A stretch of DNA of 64,000 nt from Elysia chlorotica (taxonomy: Eukaryota; Mollusca; Gastropoda; Plakobranchidae), in contig RQTK01000030.1 of NCBI GenBank assembly GCA_003991915.1, forward strand, positions 593,334 through 657,333, written 5' to 3'. The position numbers and the translations under genes were made by a program. The notes beneath the pieces are model-generated. The model made no database searches. It was given only the letters and a program-made list of their open reading frames with translations, and was not told where the DNA came from. Below, piece after piece: positions 53,361 to 64,000 of the stretch (the first letter of the stretch is position 1; each line of letters starts with the position of its first letter).

Positions 53361-53618
53361 TTAAGTTAATTAGCATTGTTAAAAAAATAGCATAGATACG
53401 TTTTGTTTGAGAAATAACATACGGAAGAATGACTTTTATGCTCTTGAACGTCAGCCCTTTCTGTAGCCCAGCCGCAAACACTAGAATAAATTTCGATTAG
53501 TTCTACGGCCCCGAACTGTCTCTGTGTAATAGCATGTAAAACTGTCAGACATTATTCTTGGCATCCGTCCAGAATAAAACCTTGCTGATTTTGATGTTGG
53601 ACTATTAGAAATCAACTC
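53361..53618. repeat. Repeat R2, copy 1, ending in a reverse R1 fragment
   Basis: About 260 bases similar to 54311-54566. Shared words include TAGCCCAGCCGCAAACACTA and GTGTAATAGCATGTAAAA. The end (53533-53618) matches R1 in reverse. Confidence 0.88.
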
Positions 53619-53671
53619 ACTCACTCACTCCTAGCTTTCTCTTTGAAGAACAATAATTATGGAGACGGGGA

Positions 53672-53740
53672 GTTCAAGTTGAGATTCGAACCACGTGCCT
53701 CTCACTCCAAGTCCAATGCACTAACCGACACTCCCCTAAT
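53672..53740 (-). mobile_element. tRNA-derived SINE head, reverse orientation
   Basis: The reverse complement has GTGTCGGTTAGTGCATTGG (A box) and CACGTGGTTCGAATCTC (excellent B box). Confidence 0.65.
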
Positions 53741-54101
53741 TTTTTACCTTCCATTGATGCCTCATTAAAACATGCTAAGTCACCGAAATAATCGGAGTGA
53801 ACAGTTTTTAGTGTAACAAGTGTAACAGTGATGTACCTCTAATAAATCATTACGAGAGTAAATTCGGATTGATACTTAGAGAGTAATTTTTTTTCCAGCC
53901 TACTCAGCCTACACAGAAATAATGAGAAATGACCTGACCATTTCTACTTTTGTAATGATACAATTCACTTGGACTGTTAAAGCAAATGTTTGTTGGGTGA
54001 CTTGGCTGCTATTTTTGGAAGCCTTACTTTATATTTATTTCTGTGACCGGGCCATGGCTACCCAAAATAACAAGCAAAGTCACCCAATTGACTGAGTTGA
54101 G

Positions 54102-54243
54102 TTGAGTTGGTTTTAACTTCCAACATCAGCACTATATAGGCTATATTGTGGAAGGGACCCAAGACGGACGTCTGACAATTGTATGTGCTGCCACACACGA
54201 GACAGGGCGGGGATACCCTGACTCCTGTCTCAGCCGGTCACAT

Positions 54244-54312
<69 letters not shown>

Positions 54313-54566
54313 TTTATTAACATTGTTAAAAAAAATAATATAGATACATTTTGTTTGAGAACACTAACATACGGAATGACTCTTATGCTTCTGAACATCA
54401 GTCTTTCTATAGCCCAGCCGCAAACACTAGAATAAATTTTGACTAGCTCTACGTCCCCGCAATGTCTTTGTGTAATAGCATGTAAAATTGTCATACATTA
54501 TTCTTGGCACCCGTCTAGGATAAAACCTTGCTGATTATGATGTTGGACTATTAGAAATCAACTCAA
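54102..54566. mobile_element. Candidate foldback/MITE-like element: forward R1 arm, (GA)n core, reverse R1 arm
   Basis: The left arm begins TTGAGTTGGTTTTAAC. The right end, in reverse complement, begins TTGAGTTGATTTCTAA, and both continue with TCCAACATCA. The arms are 54102-54244 and 54481-54566. A (GA)n tract (54245-54310) and R2-specific sequence lie between. No transposase is encoded, and no clear target-site duplication is visible. Confidence 0.5.
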
Positions 54567-55149
54567 TTAATCACAGCTCAGGTGCTGTTCTATCATAGGT
54601 CATTGGTACAGCTGTGGAGAATGGGAGGTAACCCATTATTTATTTACATATTTGTTTCCTCAAAATTGCAGAAGAGTTATATCAACATGTACATGTAAAT
54701 TAATTTGCAGTGTACAGTGTTTTAATAGAGTATTTCAATACTTTTGTACTGTAATAAAATATACAGTGTTTCAGATTAGATATAATAAATTTTAGACTTG
54801 TTTAATAATTTTTAATGGGTTTTAAAACATACAAAAGAGTAGCCACATTATTAAAGAAGAAGACGAAAAAAAAGAGGAAAGCGTAAAGCTCTATTTGCCT
54901 TGTCATTTTCAAAATAATTTAGAATAACCAAAACTTATTTGTTGTTGTTGTTGTTTGTGGGTTGTTGTTTTTTACTTGTTTGTTTTATTGTTGTTGTTTT
55001 GTTTTTGTTTCTTTGTGGGACATTTATTATAGTTTAGCCTCCCACGCAACAATTTATTTTTTCTGAATATTATCAGAGAAGATTTTAACACAATGAATTA
55101 GGTTATGGACTGGTACAGATGTGCCACAATGTGTCCTATTTTTTTTACA

Positions 55150-55268
55150 GAATAAGATAATATCTTGCTTTTATTCCAAGAGTAAGAAAATATCTTGCTT
55201 TTATTCCAAGAGTAAGAGAATATATTGCTTTTATTCTAAGAGTAAGAGAATATATTGCTTTTATTCTA
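55150..55268 (+). repeat. 30-bp tandem repeat, about 4 copies
   Basis: Units contain ATATCTTGCTTTTATTCCAA and GAGTAAGA, with ATATATTGC variants in the last two. Confidence 0.92.
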
Positions 55269-55651
55269 GTTAATAATGTTATGGTCTAACTTCTAAGTAA
55301 TGTTCGAAAACATCAACAAGAAAAAGAAATCACAGACCTAAATCAGACTGTCTCGTGCGTGATAAACACATAGAACAAATCAAAATACAAATGGATCAAA
55401 ACGGTGCGGTTAATGCCCCCGCCCCCTCCCCCCAACCCTCCCTTCCCTGCAAAAACTGTTGAGAATGCGATAATCTTTAAAATACCCACATGCATTATGG
55501 TAATATGTATTATAATTATGAAACGCCTACAATGTGTTGGATGTAAACCATGAATTGTATGGAATGTTCAAATAGGTGTAGAGGGTGTGCCTACCACTTA
55601 AGTTCACAAGAGATGAAAGATAGAGGGTGAAACATTATTTTGCTGTCCAGT

Positions 55652-55653
<2 letters not shown>

Positions 55654-55697
<44 letters not shown>

Positions 55698-55714
55698 CGA
55701 GAGAGAGAGAGAGA
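55654..55714. repeat. (GA)n microsatellite
   Basis: GA run with one AAAGAGCGAG interruption. Confidence 0.95.
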
Positions 55715-56225
55715 TCTAAGGAGATAAAAAAAGGAAAAAAATAAAATAACAAAATTAGACAAACATCGATTATAATATACGATTATACAAACTACACCCG
55801 TATTACTGTAGTACTTGTAATATAAAAGTATAAACTTCTATTACCTTAAAAGAAAGGCAGTTATTTTCATATAAGCAGACCAGGCACCATCTAGGATTGC
55901 AACCTCAAACCTCTTGACCCCAAAAAAATGGACACATCATTTTTTTTATCCCCCCCCCCCCTTTTTTTTTTCCAACCCGACCCCACCCCAGGGCAATAAA
56001 AAAAATTAAAATGACACGAAACGAAACAAAAAGTTAAAGAAGGAACAAAAAATGGTTAGTCCAATTATAGTGCCAACCAAGCACCTAATTAATTTCAGCA
56101 CGACAACACCAATTCTATAGTAAAACAGCGATTATCTGTCCATGAATTTAATCCCCTGTTGTACCAACACAAACACCCTTTACATTACTGTATAGTATGC
56201 ACTGCTATGTGTACCGCGCAGGATC
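55715..56225. other. Non-coding AT-rich interval
   Basis: Poly-C/poly-T runs near 55950. No gene seen. Confidence 0.5.
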
Positions 56226-56480
56226 AATCCCACACAATCGCATCCCACAGCTATCTAGTGCTCCCATATTACCCGGCTATTGGCAGGAATTAGACTCGGG
56301 GCCGGAGACACACTGAAAAGATAAACAGTCAGGCTTTTCACAGCGCGTTCACAACGCCTCGCCCACTGAAGGTAACGGGCGGAGCGCCCTCTAATCAGCT
56401 GCGCTTACTCCATTACCGCCCGACGCTCTAATTGCACTTTGGGCTCTGTTGTCAACAGGCCGAGCTACGATGACCAGTCG
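56226..56480. promoter_or_regulatory. GC-rich islet with several homeodomain-core words
   Basis: A compact GC-richer block about 16 kb upstream of Pitx with TCTAATCAGC, CCATTACCGCC and CTCTAATTGC. This reads as a possible conserved non-coding element; conservation cannot be judged here. Confidence 0.22.
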
Positions 56481-56493
56481 GTAGCTACCTGTG

Positions 56494-56660
56494 GCTCTCT
56501 GATGGTCATTGAGGCTGGGTAGAGTGGACAATGTGACATGTACCTGCTACAGGCACGGTACAGGCCTGGCGATCTGTGTCTCTCTGATGGTCATTGGGGC
56601 TGGGTAGAGTGGACATGTACCAGCTACAGGCACGGTACAGACATGGCGATCCACACAACA
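56494..56660 (+). repeat. 85-bp tandem duplication
   Basis: TCTCTGATGGTCATTG.GGCT at 56496 and 56581, each followed by GTAGAGTGGACA and CAGGCACGGTACAG. Confidence 0.92.
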
Positions 56661-56699
56661 AAACGGATAAAATAATCCAGCATATCAGGCATAGCGCTC

Positions 56700-56785
56700 T
56701 ACCCATTGGCTCGGTAAATCTAGGCTAGAGCTATGATTGGACGCCGTGCAGATTCCGTTACCCATTGTCTTGGTTTTGGCTGTGG
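56700..56785. repeat. Dispersed repeat fragment shared with 21640-21735
   Basis: Same ordered words as the copy in the Pitx intron, directly followed by an R1 copy. Confidence 0.6.
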
Positions 56786-56791
56786 GCCCAG

Positions 56792-56970
56792 GTTGTTGTT
56801 GTTGAGTTGGTTTAACGTCGAACATCAGCACTATATAGGCTATATTGTGAACGGGCCCCAAGACTGATGTCTGACAATTTTATGTGCTGCCACACATGAG
56901 ACAGGGCGGGGATACCATGACTCCTGTCTCAGGTGGTCACATTAAACTGACACCGACCCAACCAGTAGGG
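56792..56970 (+). mobile_element. Dispersed repeat family R1, forward copy (longest)
   Basis: It starts TTGAGTTGGTTTAACGTCGA, carries TCTGACAATTTTATGTGCTG and GACTCCTGTCTCAG, and ends ACTGACACCGACCCAACCAG. Confidence 0.75.
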
Positions 56971-57079
56971 AGCGCAATCGCCAGGGCCCCAGGTGTCCCA
57001 AGACCTGTGGTGAGACTGGACATCTGGACAAGATAGCCACGCCCCAGCACCATATTATAGTGGGTGAAGCCGGTACATG

Positions 57080-57155
57080 TACACGAAGTTCAGTCGGTAG
57101 TAATCTTGATTGTCATGCCGGAGGTCCACGGTTCAATTCGCAGCTGGTACACCGC
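57080..57155 (+). mobile_element. tRNA-derived SINE head
   Basis: AGTTCAGTCGGTAGTAATC (A box) and CCACGGTTCAATTCGCAGC (B box). Confidence 0.55.
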
Positions 57156-57251
57156 ATAGGACTCTCCAATAAAGGAATAAAAAGATCGCTCAAACGTATG
57201 GTGGTAATGTTGATGGCTCAAGCACGCAAGAGACCATTAGAGTTGTTGCTC

Positions 57252-58019
57252 GGCTTAGACACAAGTCCTGAGTTATCCACTGTCTCTATAGCAGCACGTA
57301 CAATTGTCAGACTTTAGTATTGGGACCCGTGCCTTAGACAGTCTATTTTTGCTAACACGATTATATGTTAAGAACCCAACCAACAAACCATGAACCTGGC
57401 CTGTAGCTAAGAGAGCTAGAACCTCACCAGAAGCGAACACGCGCCTGTCAACAGCGGTCCCAAGTCTACGCTTGTTCCGATTCGTGTCTGACAAGGATCA
57501 TAACCACAAACCTTTCCAGGTGGACATAGACAATACACGAGCAATAATTCTCGACTGTTCCTAAATGGGCATTAGATGTAGCAATAACCACAAACATACT
57601 AGGCATGCCACCACCACAGATGTCTCTGTCATCCCAGTAATTACTACCTGCTACATCTGCCAAACAGCTATAAAGCATTGCGTTACGGAGAGATACGTGT
57701 TTCGTAATGCAGGATTTGCTTTTGCTATTCTTGTGTGGACTGAGTTGATTTTGGAACTGTTTGTGTCCTAGAAATTACACAGCTGAGAATATAGCGAAAT
57801 TAAAATTGTATATAATATTGTACTCTTACAAAACTTCAAATAGTATATGTACGTAAATGTAGTACATGTAGTAAATAATTATTTCTTTTTTTTTTCAAAT
57901 TTCAATTACAATTGAAACGGCCTCCTGGACCTCCGTCTCATACCCATTTCTTTTAAGTAGTTTTAAAGATACGTGTATCATTAATTTTCATAACTGAGAA
58001 CAGAAGTCAGGATGTTATT
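57252..58019. repeat. Tandem duplication of about 795 bp, copy 1
   Basis: Very similar to 58048-58811 at an offset of 796 bases (792 near the right end). It starts with a reverse R1 fragment (57291-57337) and contains TTTCAATTACAATTGAAA, an imperfect palindrome, near its right end. Short open frames of 68-73 codons are kept in both copies but are not recognised. Confidence 0.93.
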
Positions 58020-58047
58020 GTTGAAACTAGTGTAGATTAATGTGACT

Positions 58048-58811
58048 GGCTCATGCACAGGTCCTGGGTTATCCACTGGCTGTACAGCAGCACGTACAAT
58101 TGTCAGACTTTAGTATTGGGACCCGTGCCTTAGACAGTCTATTTTTGCTAACACGATTATATGTTAAGAACCCAACCAACAAACCATGAACCTGGCCTGT
58201 AGCTAAGAGAGCTAGAACCTCACCAGAAGCGAACACGCGCCTGTCAACAGCGGTCTCAAGTCTACGCTTGTTCCGATTCGTGTCTGACAAGGATCATAAC
58301 CACAAACCTTTCCAGGTGGACATAGACAATACACGAGCAATAATTCTCGACTGTTCCTAAATGGGCATTAGATGCAGCAATAACCACAAACATACTACGC
58401 ATGCCACCATCACAGATGTCTCTGTCATCCCAGTAATTACTACCTGCTACATCTGCCAAACAGCTATAAAGCATTGCGTTACGGAAAGATACGTGTTTCG
58501 TAATGCAGGATTTGCTTTTGCTATTCTTGTGTGGACTGAGTTGATTTTGGAACTGTTTGTGTCCTAGAAATTACACAGCTGAGAATATAGCGAAATTAAA
58601 ATTGTATATAATATTGTACTCTTACAAAACTTCAAATAGTATATGTACGTAAATGTAGTACATGTAGTAAAAAAATGTTTTCTCATATTTCAATTACAAT
58701 TGAAACGGCCTCCTGGACCTCCGTCTCATCCTCAAATGTATTTACTAGTTTTAAATATACATGACTGTATCATTAATTTTCATAACTGAGAACAGAAGTC
58801 AGGATGTTATT
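58048..58811. repeat. Tandem duplication of about 795 bp, copy 2
   Basis: Differs from copy 1 by scattered substitutions and small indels, mainly near both edges and around the poly-T. The reverse R1 fragment is at 58087-58133. Confidence 0.93.
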
Positions 58812-59640
58812 TCTGAAGCCCAATTGTACTCCTTCATGTACCATCCTATCATCAACCTCCACCTCCGCCCTATGACCACCATCCTCAGCCAGCAGCAGCA
58901 ACATCACTGTTTTAGTCATTTTCCTTTTTTCTTTTTTTTTTTTTTTTACCAATTCTCATTACTAATTCTTTGATATTTTTTTCTTTTTAAATAGCAAGAG
59001 AGTTGTTGTTTTATAGAATAGTTAGTGTTGGCATAACACCACCAAAGTTAATAATTGCAGACCTGGTGTCGATTTATTAAGAATCAATATTTCCACACAC
59101 TTATTACGATCACTATAAAGATGTTCATAAAAGGTATCTGTTTTAGAGATGAACAGTTTTAGAAGACACCGGATGTTTTTAAAAAATGAACAGTAACTAC
59201 CATGTTTCCTAAAAATCACACCCTATATTTAATGCAATGCAAAATTGAACAAACTATGATGCCATGTTAATCAGTGTGAGAGACATGTCGAGACTTGGAC
59301 CTGCTTGCCTGCAAACCTCAATGAAGTAGAATGGTGCAGCAAGACAAGTCATGATGCAACAGATCTACAGCTCCAAGGCGTGGGGCCTAGTGACACAAGC
59401 CTCCAGGTTCAAGTCACTCTGAAGGCAGAAACAAATTGTAGACATTGGCCACTGTTATAGCCCGTGCCACTAATACCTTCCCTGCGTGGGTAGCTGTACA
59501 TTGGAGTTTATCTACTGACCCCCTCCCCCTACCTATTGTGAAGCTTAACTCCTGCGCCAAGTTGTAATGCCTTCTTTACAGTGATACCCTGCAACCTGTA
59601 AGACCCTTAACAAAGGGCTGAGAAAAGGCGAGGCACCGTG
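58812..59640. other. Non-coding interval
   Basis: Poly-T at 58930-58946. A B-box-like CCAGGTTCAAGTCAC near 59403 suggests another SINE remnant. Confidence 0.45.
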
Positions 59641-60110
59641 GCAAGGGTTCGAATCCATCAAGTTAAACCATGGCAAACAGAGCGCTCTTAACCCGCTTAG
59701 CTTAATTGGTAATAACTAGATCTTTCCGTCCCCCAAGCTTTCTTGAGCGGAGTGTAATAACTAAGACCCTAGGTCGTATTATTTTATGTCGCATAAGTCA
59801 GGCGGAGGACCTTTTCCAGCAATAACTGGGCCCGAGTCTAGGTACTTTTTTGTCTCCTAAGTCAGTCGGAGACCCTATCGCAGGAGCAATAACTCCGGAC
59901 GCGTGCGGCAATTTATAAGTGTCTAGGATACCAGTGGCTCTTGTCCGCCTGGAGATGCCTGGGCACACGTTTGACATCTCTAACCTTGTTCTAAGTCCGG
60001 TCAAGCTCGTGGCCGCAGCGAGCCGCTACTGGACTAAGGAATACTTATCTGGAGTGACGCGACGCGCGGCTTGGGTCAGTTATGTGACAGGGCAGTCATG
60101 GTGACCGCTC
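59641..60110. other. Repeat-like GC-richer sequence
   Basis: A B-box-like GGGTTCGAATCC is at 59645-59656. Two diverged CAATAACT...GTC..GGAG units lie between about 59780 and 59895. No gene is recognised. Confidence 0.45.
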
Positions 60111-61594
60111 GGACACTTAATGGTTCTGATCGGCCATCAGTTGAGACATGCCTGGAAACATCGAGATTTCACATCCCCCCAATACACACACATATACATT
60201 ATATGCACACACTCTTACACAAATCATATACATTTTGTAACTTAAAATTGGACTGTAAGAGAATCGATACATCTAGAACTAGCGTGTAGAAAGTCTGGTG
60301 CTCATTGGTTGATCAGTTTTTGATTCTCGCATTAGAAGTCTGGGGAAATGTTATGGAAGATGAAATTGTTCTTTTCAGTTGTATTTTGCTAATACATGTA
60401 CCTGTATTTTTATGTGACACTTAACGTATTTATATGTGACTACACCTAAATGCAAACCAGTACTGTATTTATATTGTGCAATATATTGGCTTAGGGAAAT
60501 GGGGGGATTTGTGTGTGTGTGTGTGTGGAAGAGGGGGGGGGGTATCAGTAAAAAGGAGAATGTTTATCTTCGGAAAATTACAAAATAAAACTTACAAACT
60601 CATGTTGATTTGAGGACTAAAAGCATAAACAGCTATAAAATAACTGTACTTTTCATCGTTTAATTTATGACTCGGTATAACAATTTTGTGGAAATTTTGT
60701 TTAAAAAGTCATCAATTAATTTCTTTCCTCCTGGTAAACTTATCTATTTACTAGTAACTGTTGTTCTTATCTAATTGGCAGTGTGTCTATCGATCCTATC
60801 CCGAAAAAAAAATCCGATTGAAATTATTAGATTTGAACATTTTTTTTACCCCCATTGTAGAAATTTGGGAGTTTTCTCACTTTTTTTTTTAAGAAGAAAA
60901 TTTTCAAGTACAAAAGAGAAAGAAAAATTATGATTGCAAAAAAAGTCGGAAGCTCAACCATTTAGTACTGTTGGCATTTTTATCCAACGTTTCCACATAG
61001 GATCTTCCTAAACTGAAACAAAGGTAAATGCCATGTCTAGTTTTTACATGTTAAGGTAATAATTACCGCCCCCTTGCCCCTGAAAATGGAATTCATATAT
61101 TCATATCTTAAAATTTCTAGAACGCAAATTGCGAATGGTTAATTAAACTGTATGCATAGGACAAACCTGACATGAAGTTTTTCACATGCCAAGACACCCA
61201 GCGGACATTTCGCGCATGCCTCCGTCTCCACACTCACATGAAGACGCCAAACTTCAATTAGGCGCACAGAGAGACCCGTCGCTCGCCGAAACCTTCGCTA
61301 TCAGTTTTCACCATAGATAAAGCAACCGGTGTTCTCCCCAAACAAGGCTGTTCTGTCGCCAATAAAGCACGAAATAAAGCAAATTTCTACACTACAATTA
61401 CTTGAAGTGCGGCTGGGCAACTTGTTGCAAGGGGGACAACCCAGGTATTGTTGTCCGGTCTAATCTACGTTATCGAACCCTAGGCGTAACGCGAAGACGC
61501 CCGAAGTACAACGTGGCGGCAGCTTATAGCTCGTCGTAAGAAAACTCGGTAAAGGTTTACGACCAGCTGTTGTCTACCTCAACGTTGCACTTAC
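60111..61594. other. Non-coding interval
   Basis: A (TG)n/poly-G patch at 60511-60541. No gene seen. Confidence 0.5.
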
Positions 61595-61655
61595 TGCGAG
61601 GTAATTCAGCTGGTAGAGCGCTAGAATGATGAGCACCACATGTGGCTGGAGAGCT
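61595..61655 (+). mobile_element. tRNA-like head (A box only)
   Basis: AATTCAGCTGGTAGAGCGCT matches a tRNA D arm closely, but no B box follows, so this is a fragment. Confidence 0.4.
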
Positions 61656-61826
61656 CTAACAATTTGCTCTATGTCTTGCTATAATGCCATAGTGTATAGT
61701 CGTTACCGTCTAGGCTCAACACTAAAATAAACTATTGTTTTTTCTCCTCACGAACTTTGTGGAAAGTTGCGGGGCGCTTAAGTTTTCAAAGTATGAGAAG
61801 GGTAAATGGAAGGGAATGAGGGAAGG

Positions 61827-61831
<5 letters not shown>

Positions 61832-61872
<41 letters not shown>
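61832..61872. repeat. (GA)n microsatellite
   Basis: GA run followed by degenerate GACAGAGA words to about 61990. Confidence 0.94.
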
Positions 61873-61990
61873 TACAGAGTGATACAGAAACGCAGAGAGA
61901 GGCAGAAAAACAGAGAGAGGCAGAGAGAAAGACACGGAAAGAGAAGGCATTTACGAGGAAGAGAGTCATAAGAGAGAGGGAGAAGATTTT

Positions 61991-62765
61991 GGAAGTCTGT
62001 AAAGTCAAAAGGCGTACCTTCTAAGGGCCACCAATATGGGCTTAGCAAGTCGAATTACTGTGAAGAATGTTTACAAACGATAGACCCTGATTGGGGAAGA
62101 GGATATCAAGACGACCTCTTTATCTACAACATTTGCTTTCACCTCGGCCTCTAAAAGCACAGAGCAGGATTAATATTGCCATTGTTTTGACAGAGATTTT
62201 GTTCCTTACCGCTGAGTGATGCCAAAGCCTTGTAAACACAATGAAAGTGATAGAAAGGGCTAGGAATGGGCAACCATGCTGATAGTACATGGATACTGCA
62301 TTGATAAAAGCTGATACCACGGAAAAGCTTGTTACTTTGAACTTCGGAATACGCAAATCCACTTGAAAAGATGAAGGAAAAAATAATATCTGAAATCTTC
62401 TCATTATGCATTTTTCCTAAGCTAGTTTTTAAAAATACCGTTTAAAACGCTCATGAGCATGGTTTTAAATCTCCACAATGCGCTACTTCAAGAATCCACG
62501 CCTGCTTTTTCAGTTTGTCATGTTAAAAATTATGATCTATTCCTTTAGAAAATTGTTATCATGAAAAACCGCCGATAATGTAGCTAAGCCAGCCAGTTAG
62601 ATAATTCAGTTAAATACACTAAGAGAAGAAAGAGTTGAAGATTTTTGTGAATGGTGTAGACTAAAGTGTCTGTTATTTCATCACTCGAGGCTAAAAAAGA
62701 AAATTCTGTATTTAAATGTATAGTCTGTTCTTCACATTCTAACTTCGAAGCACCTTTGGTTGATT

Positions 62766-62769
<4 letters not shown>
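61991..62769. other. Non-coding interval
   Basis: No feature recognised. Two overlapping minus-strand open frames near 62120-62411 have no family signature. Confidence 0.45.
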
Positions 62770-62817
<48 letters not shown>

Positions 62818-62872
62818 CTCTCTCTTTCTCTACCTCTTTCTCTCTCCCCCTCTCTCCCTCTCTCCTTCCCTA

Positions 62873-62922
<50 letters not shown>

Positions 62923-62972
62923 TTCTCTCTTTCCTCTTTCCCTTTTCTCTCTCTCTCTCTGTCTCCCTCTTA
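62770..62972 (+). repeat. (TC)n microsatellite with TTTC/CCTC interruptions
   Basis: About 200 bases of pyrimidine repeat. The Ser/Leu frame is an artefact. Confidence 0.95.
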
Positions 62973-63620
62973 GTTTGTCCCGAGGGATCTCAAACAATAG
63001 CCTATTGTTTTTCTTTCTTTATTCTTTATTCTTAAATTACACCCAAAACCCCTTCCTCCATAGAAAAAAAACAACAACAAACAAAAAACAAACAATCAAG
63101 TCATGCACTGAAAGCAAGAGTTTCTTTTATTCAGGATTTGCTGCTTTTTATATTAAGAAAACACTATTGAGGTGATAAAGGGTTATTATCCCACATTTAT
63201 TATCAAACACCTCATTAAGCTTCGAGCAGATTGCCCTAGTTAGTCAGTCATCTGCCCCGTGAGCCTTCGATCTCGAAGACAAGTTTGATTTTGTTTAAAT
63301 CTACCCCCGCAAATACTCTATTCAAATGCTCTTTTTTTTCAGAAAGATCAAAGATAATCAGAAAGATCAGAGAAATCGACACATCGTTGTTGTTTTTTTT
63401 AGTCAATGAACTGGATTTCAGATATTAACACAACTATTAGAAACAGAACTGTACAATATTCGGGTTGTGTTAAGAGACAAGACATAATGCAAACAAAAAC
63501 CGTAGAACGAAAGATAGAGGGTAGAAACACGGACATGGTAGAAAAAGAAGAAACAGGTTGGGTAGCATCGCAGCTTGTAGTGGCTGCTCCATCAACAAGA
63601 GAACGATCGTTTGAGTTAGA

Positions 63621-63780
63621 GTTTGTTGCTTAGCTTCCAACGTCAGCACCATATAATCTATAGTATGGGCAGGTCCCATAATTAACGTCTGGCAATTTTA
63701 CGTGCTGTCACTCTGAGACAGAGCAAGGATGACTCCTGCCTTAGCCGGTCCCAGTATACTGACACCGACCTAACCAGCAG
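63621..63780 (+). mobile_element. Dispersed repeat family R1, forward copy, abutting (GA)n
   Basis: Ordered words CTTCCAACGTCAGCAC, GTCTGGCAATTTTACGTGCTG, GACTCCTGCCTTAGCCGGTC and ACTGACACCGACCTAACCAG, ending five bases before a GA tract. Confidence 0.72.
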
Positions 63781-63785
63781 GGCGG

Positions 63786-63822
63786 GAGAGAGAGAGGGAG
63801 GGGGGGGGAGAGAGAGAGAGAG

Positions 63823-63920
<98 letters not shown>

Positions 63921-63935
63921 GGGAGAGAGAGAGAG
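63786..63935. repeat. (GA)n microsatellite
   Basis: About 150 bases of GA with GGGA interruptions at both ends. Confidence 0.97.
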
Positions 63936-64000
63936 ATGGACAGACATGCGTGGCGAGTGATCTCGAACTTCATTTGACATGGAAGGAAGAAGAAGAAAAG

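Noticed and set aside
57273..58567. Short open frames (68-73 codons) repeated in both duplication copies
   Set aside because: Their conservation is explained by recent duplication; they overlap on both strands and match nothing I recognise.

Overview
This window is animal (metazoan) nuclear DNA, most likely from a mollusc and probably a gastropod. It has long introns, no operons and an AT-rich background. It is crowded with (TC)n/(GA)n, (TTG)n/(AAC)n and (TTA)n microsatellites, tRNA-derived SINE heads and short dispersed repeats. The only gene I can recognise is the K50 paired-like homeobox gene Pitx, read on the minus strand. Species assignment is inference from sequence style, not from a search.

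Pitx layout (minus strand, right to left). An N-terminal coding exon rich in His and Ser lies at 39869-40379 and ends in a strong donor (G|GTGAGTGC). It is followed by about 20.1 kb of intronic sequence (19766-39868). The terminal coding exon (19202-19765) starts exactly at homeodomain position 47 (VWFKNRRAKWRKRE) and carries the C-terminal OAR motif. A poly(A) signal candidate is at 18651-18656. The exon that should encode homeodomain residues 1-46 was not found by eye in the visible intron. It may lie in the 189-base N gap (28837-29025), have been lost in assembly, or have been missed.

Two oddities at Pitx stand out. First, the frame stays open for 126 codons beyond the TGA (UGA-C context) in a Ser/Ala/Pro/Gly-rich stretch with protein-like composition, a candidate readthrough or alternatively spliced C-terminal extension. 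Second, the 5' splice site after the N-terminal exon is the edge of a degenerate tandem array (39093-39868) whose units repeatedly carry donor-like sequence, including one perfect extra GTGAGTGCC.

The flanks hold no gene I can support. 1-18650 is downstream of Pitx: a 13-bp GATC minisatellite, SINE heads, (TC)n tracts and a few GC-rich islets with CRE/CCAAT/GC-box words. 40443-64000 is upstream of Pitx: an 822-base gap, a GC-rich island at 49.2-49.97 kb that is the best promoter or CpG-island candidate, tandem duplications, and a dispersed repeat family. One member of that family (54102-54566) looks like a foldback element with terminal inverted repeats around a (GA)n core. Two palindromic octamers, TACATGTA and TAGATCTA, recur across the window far more often than base composition suggests.
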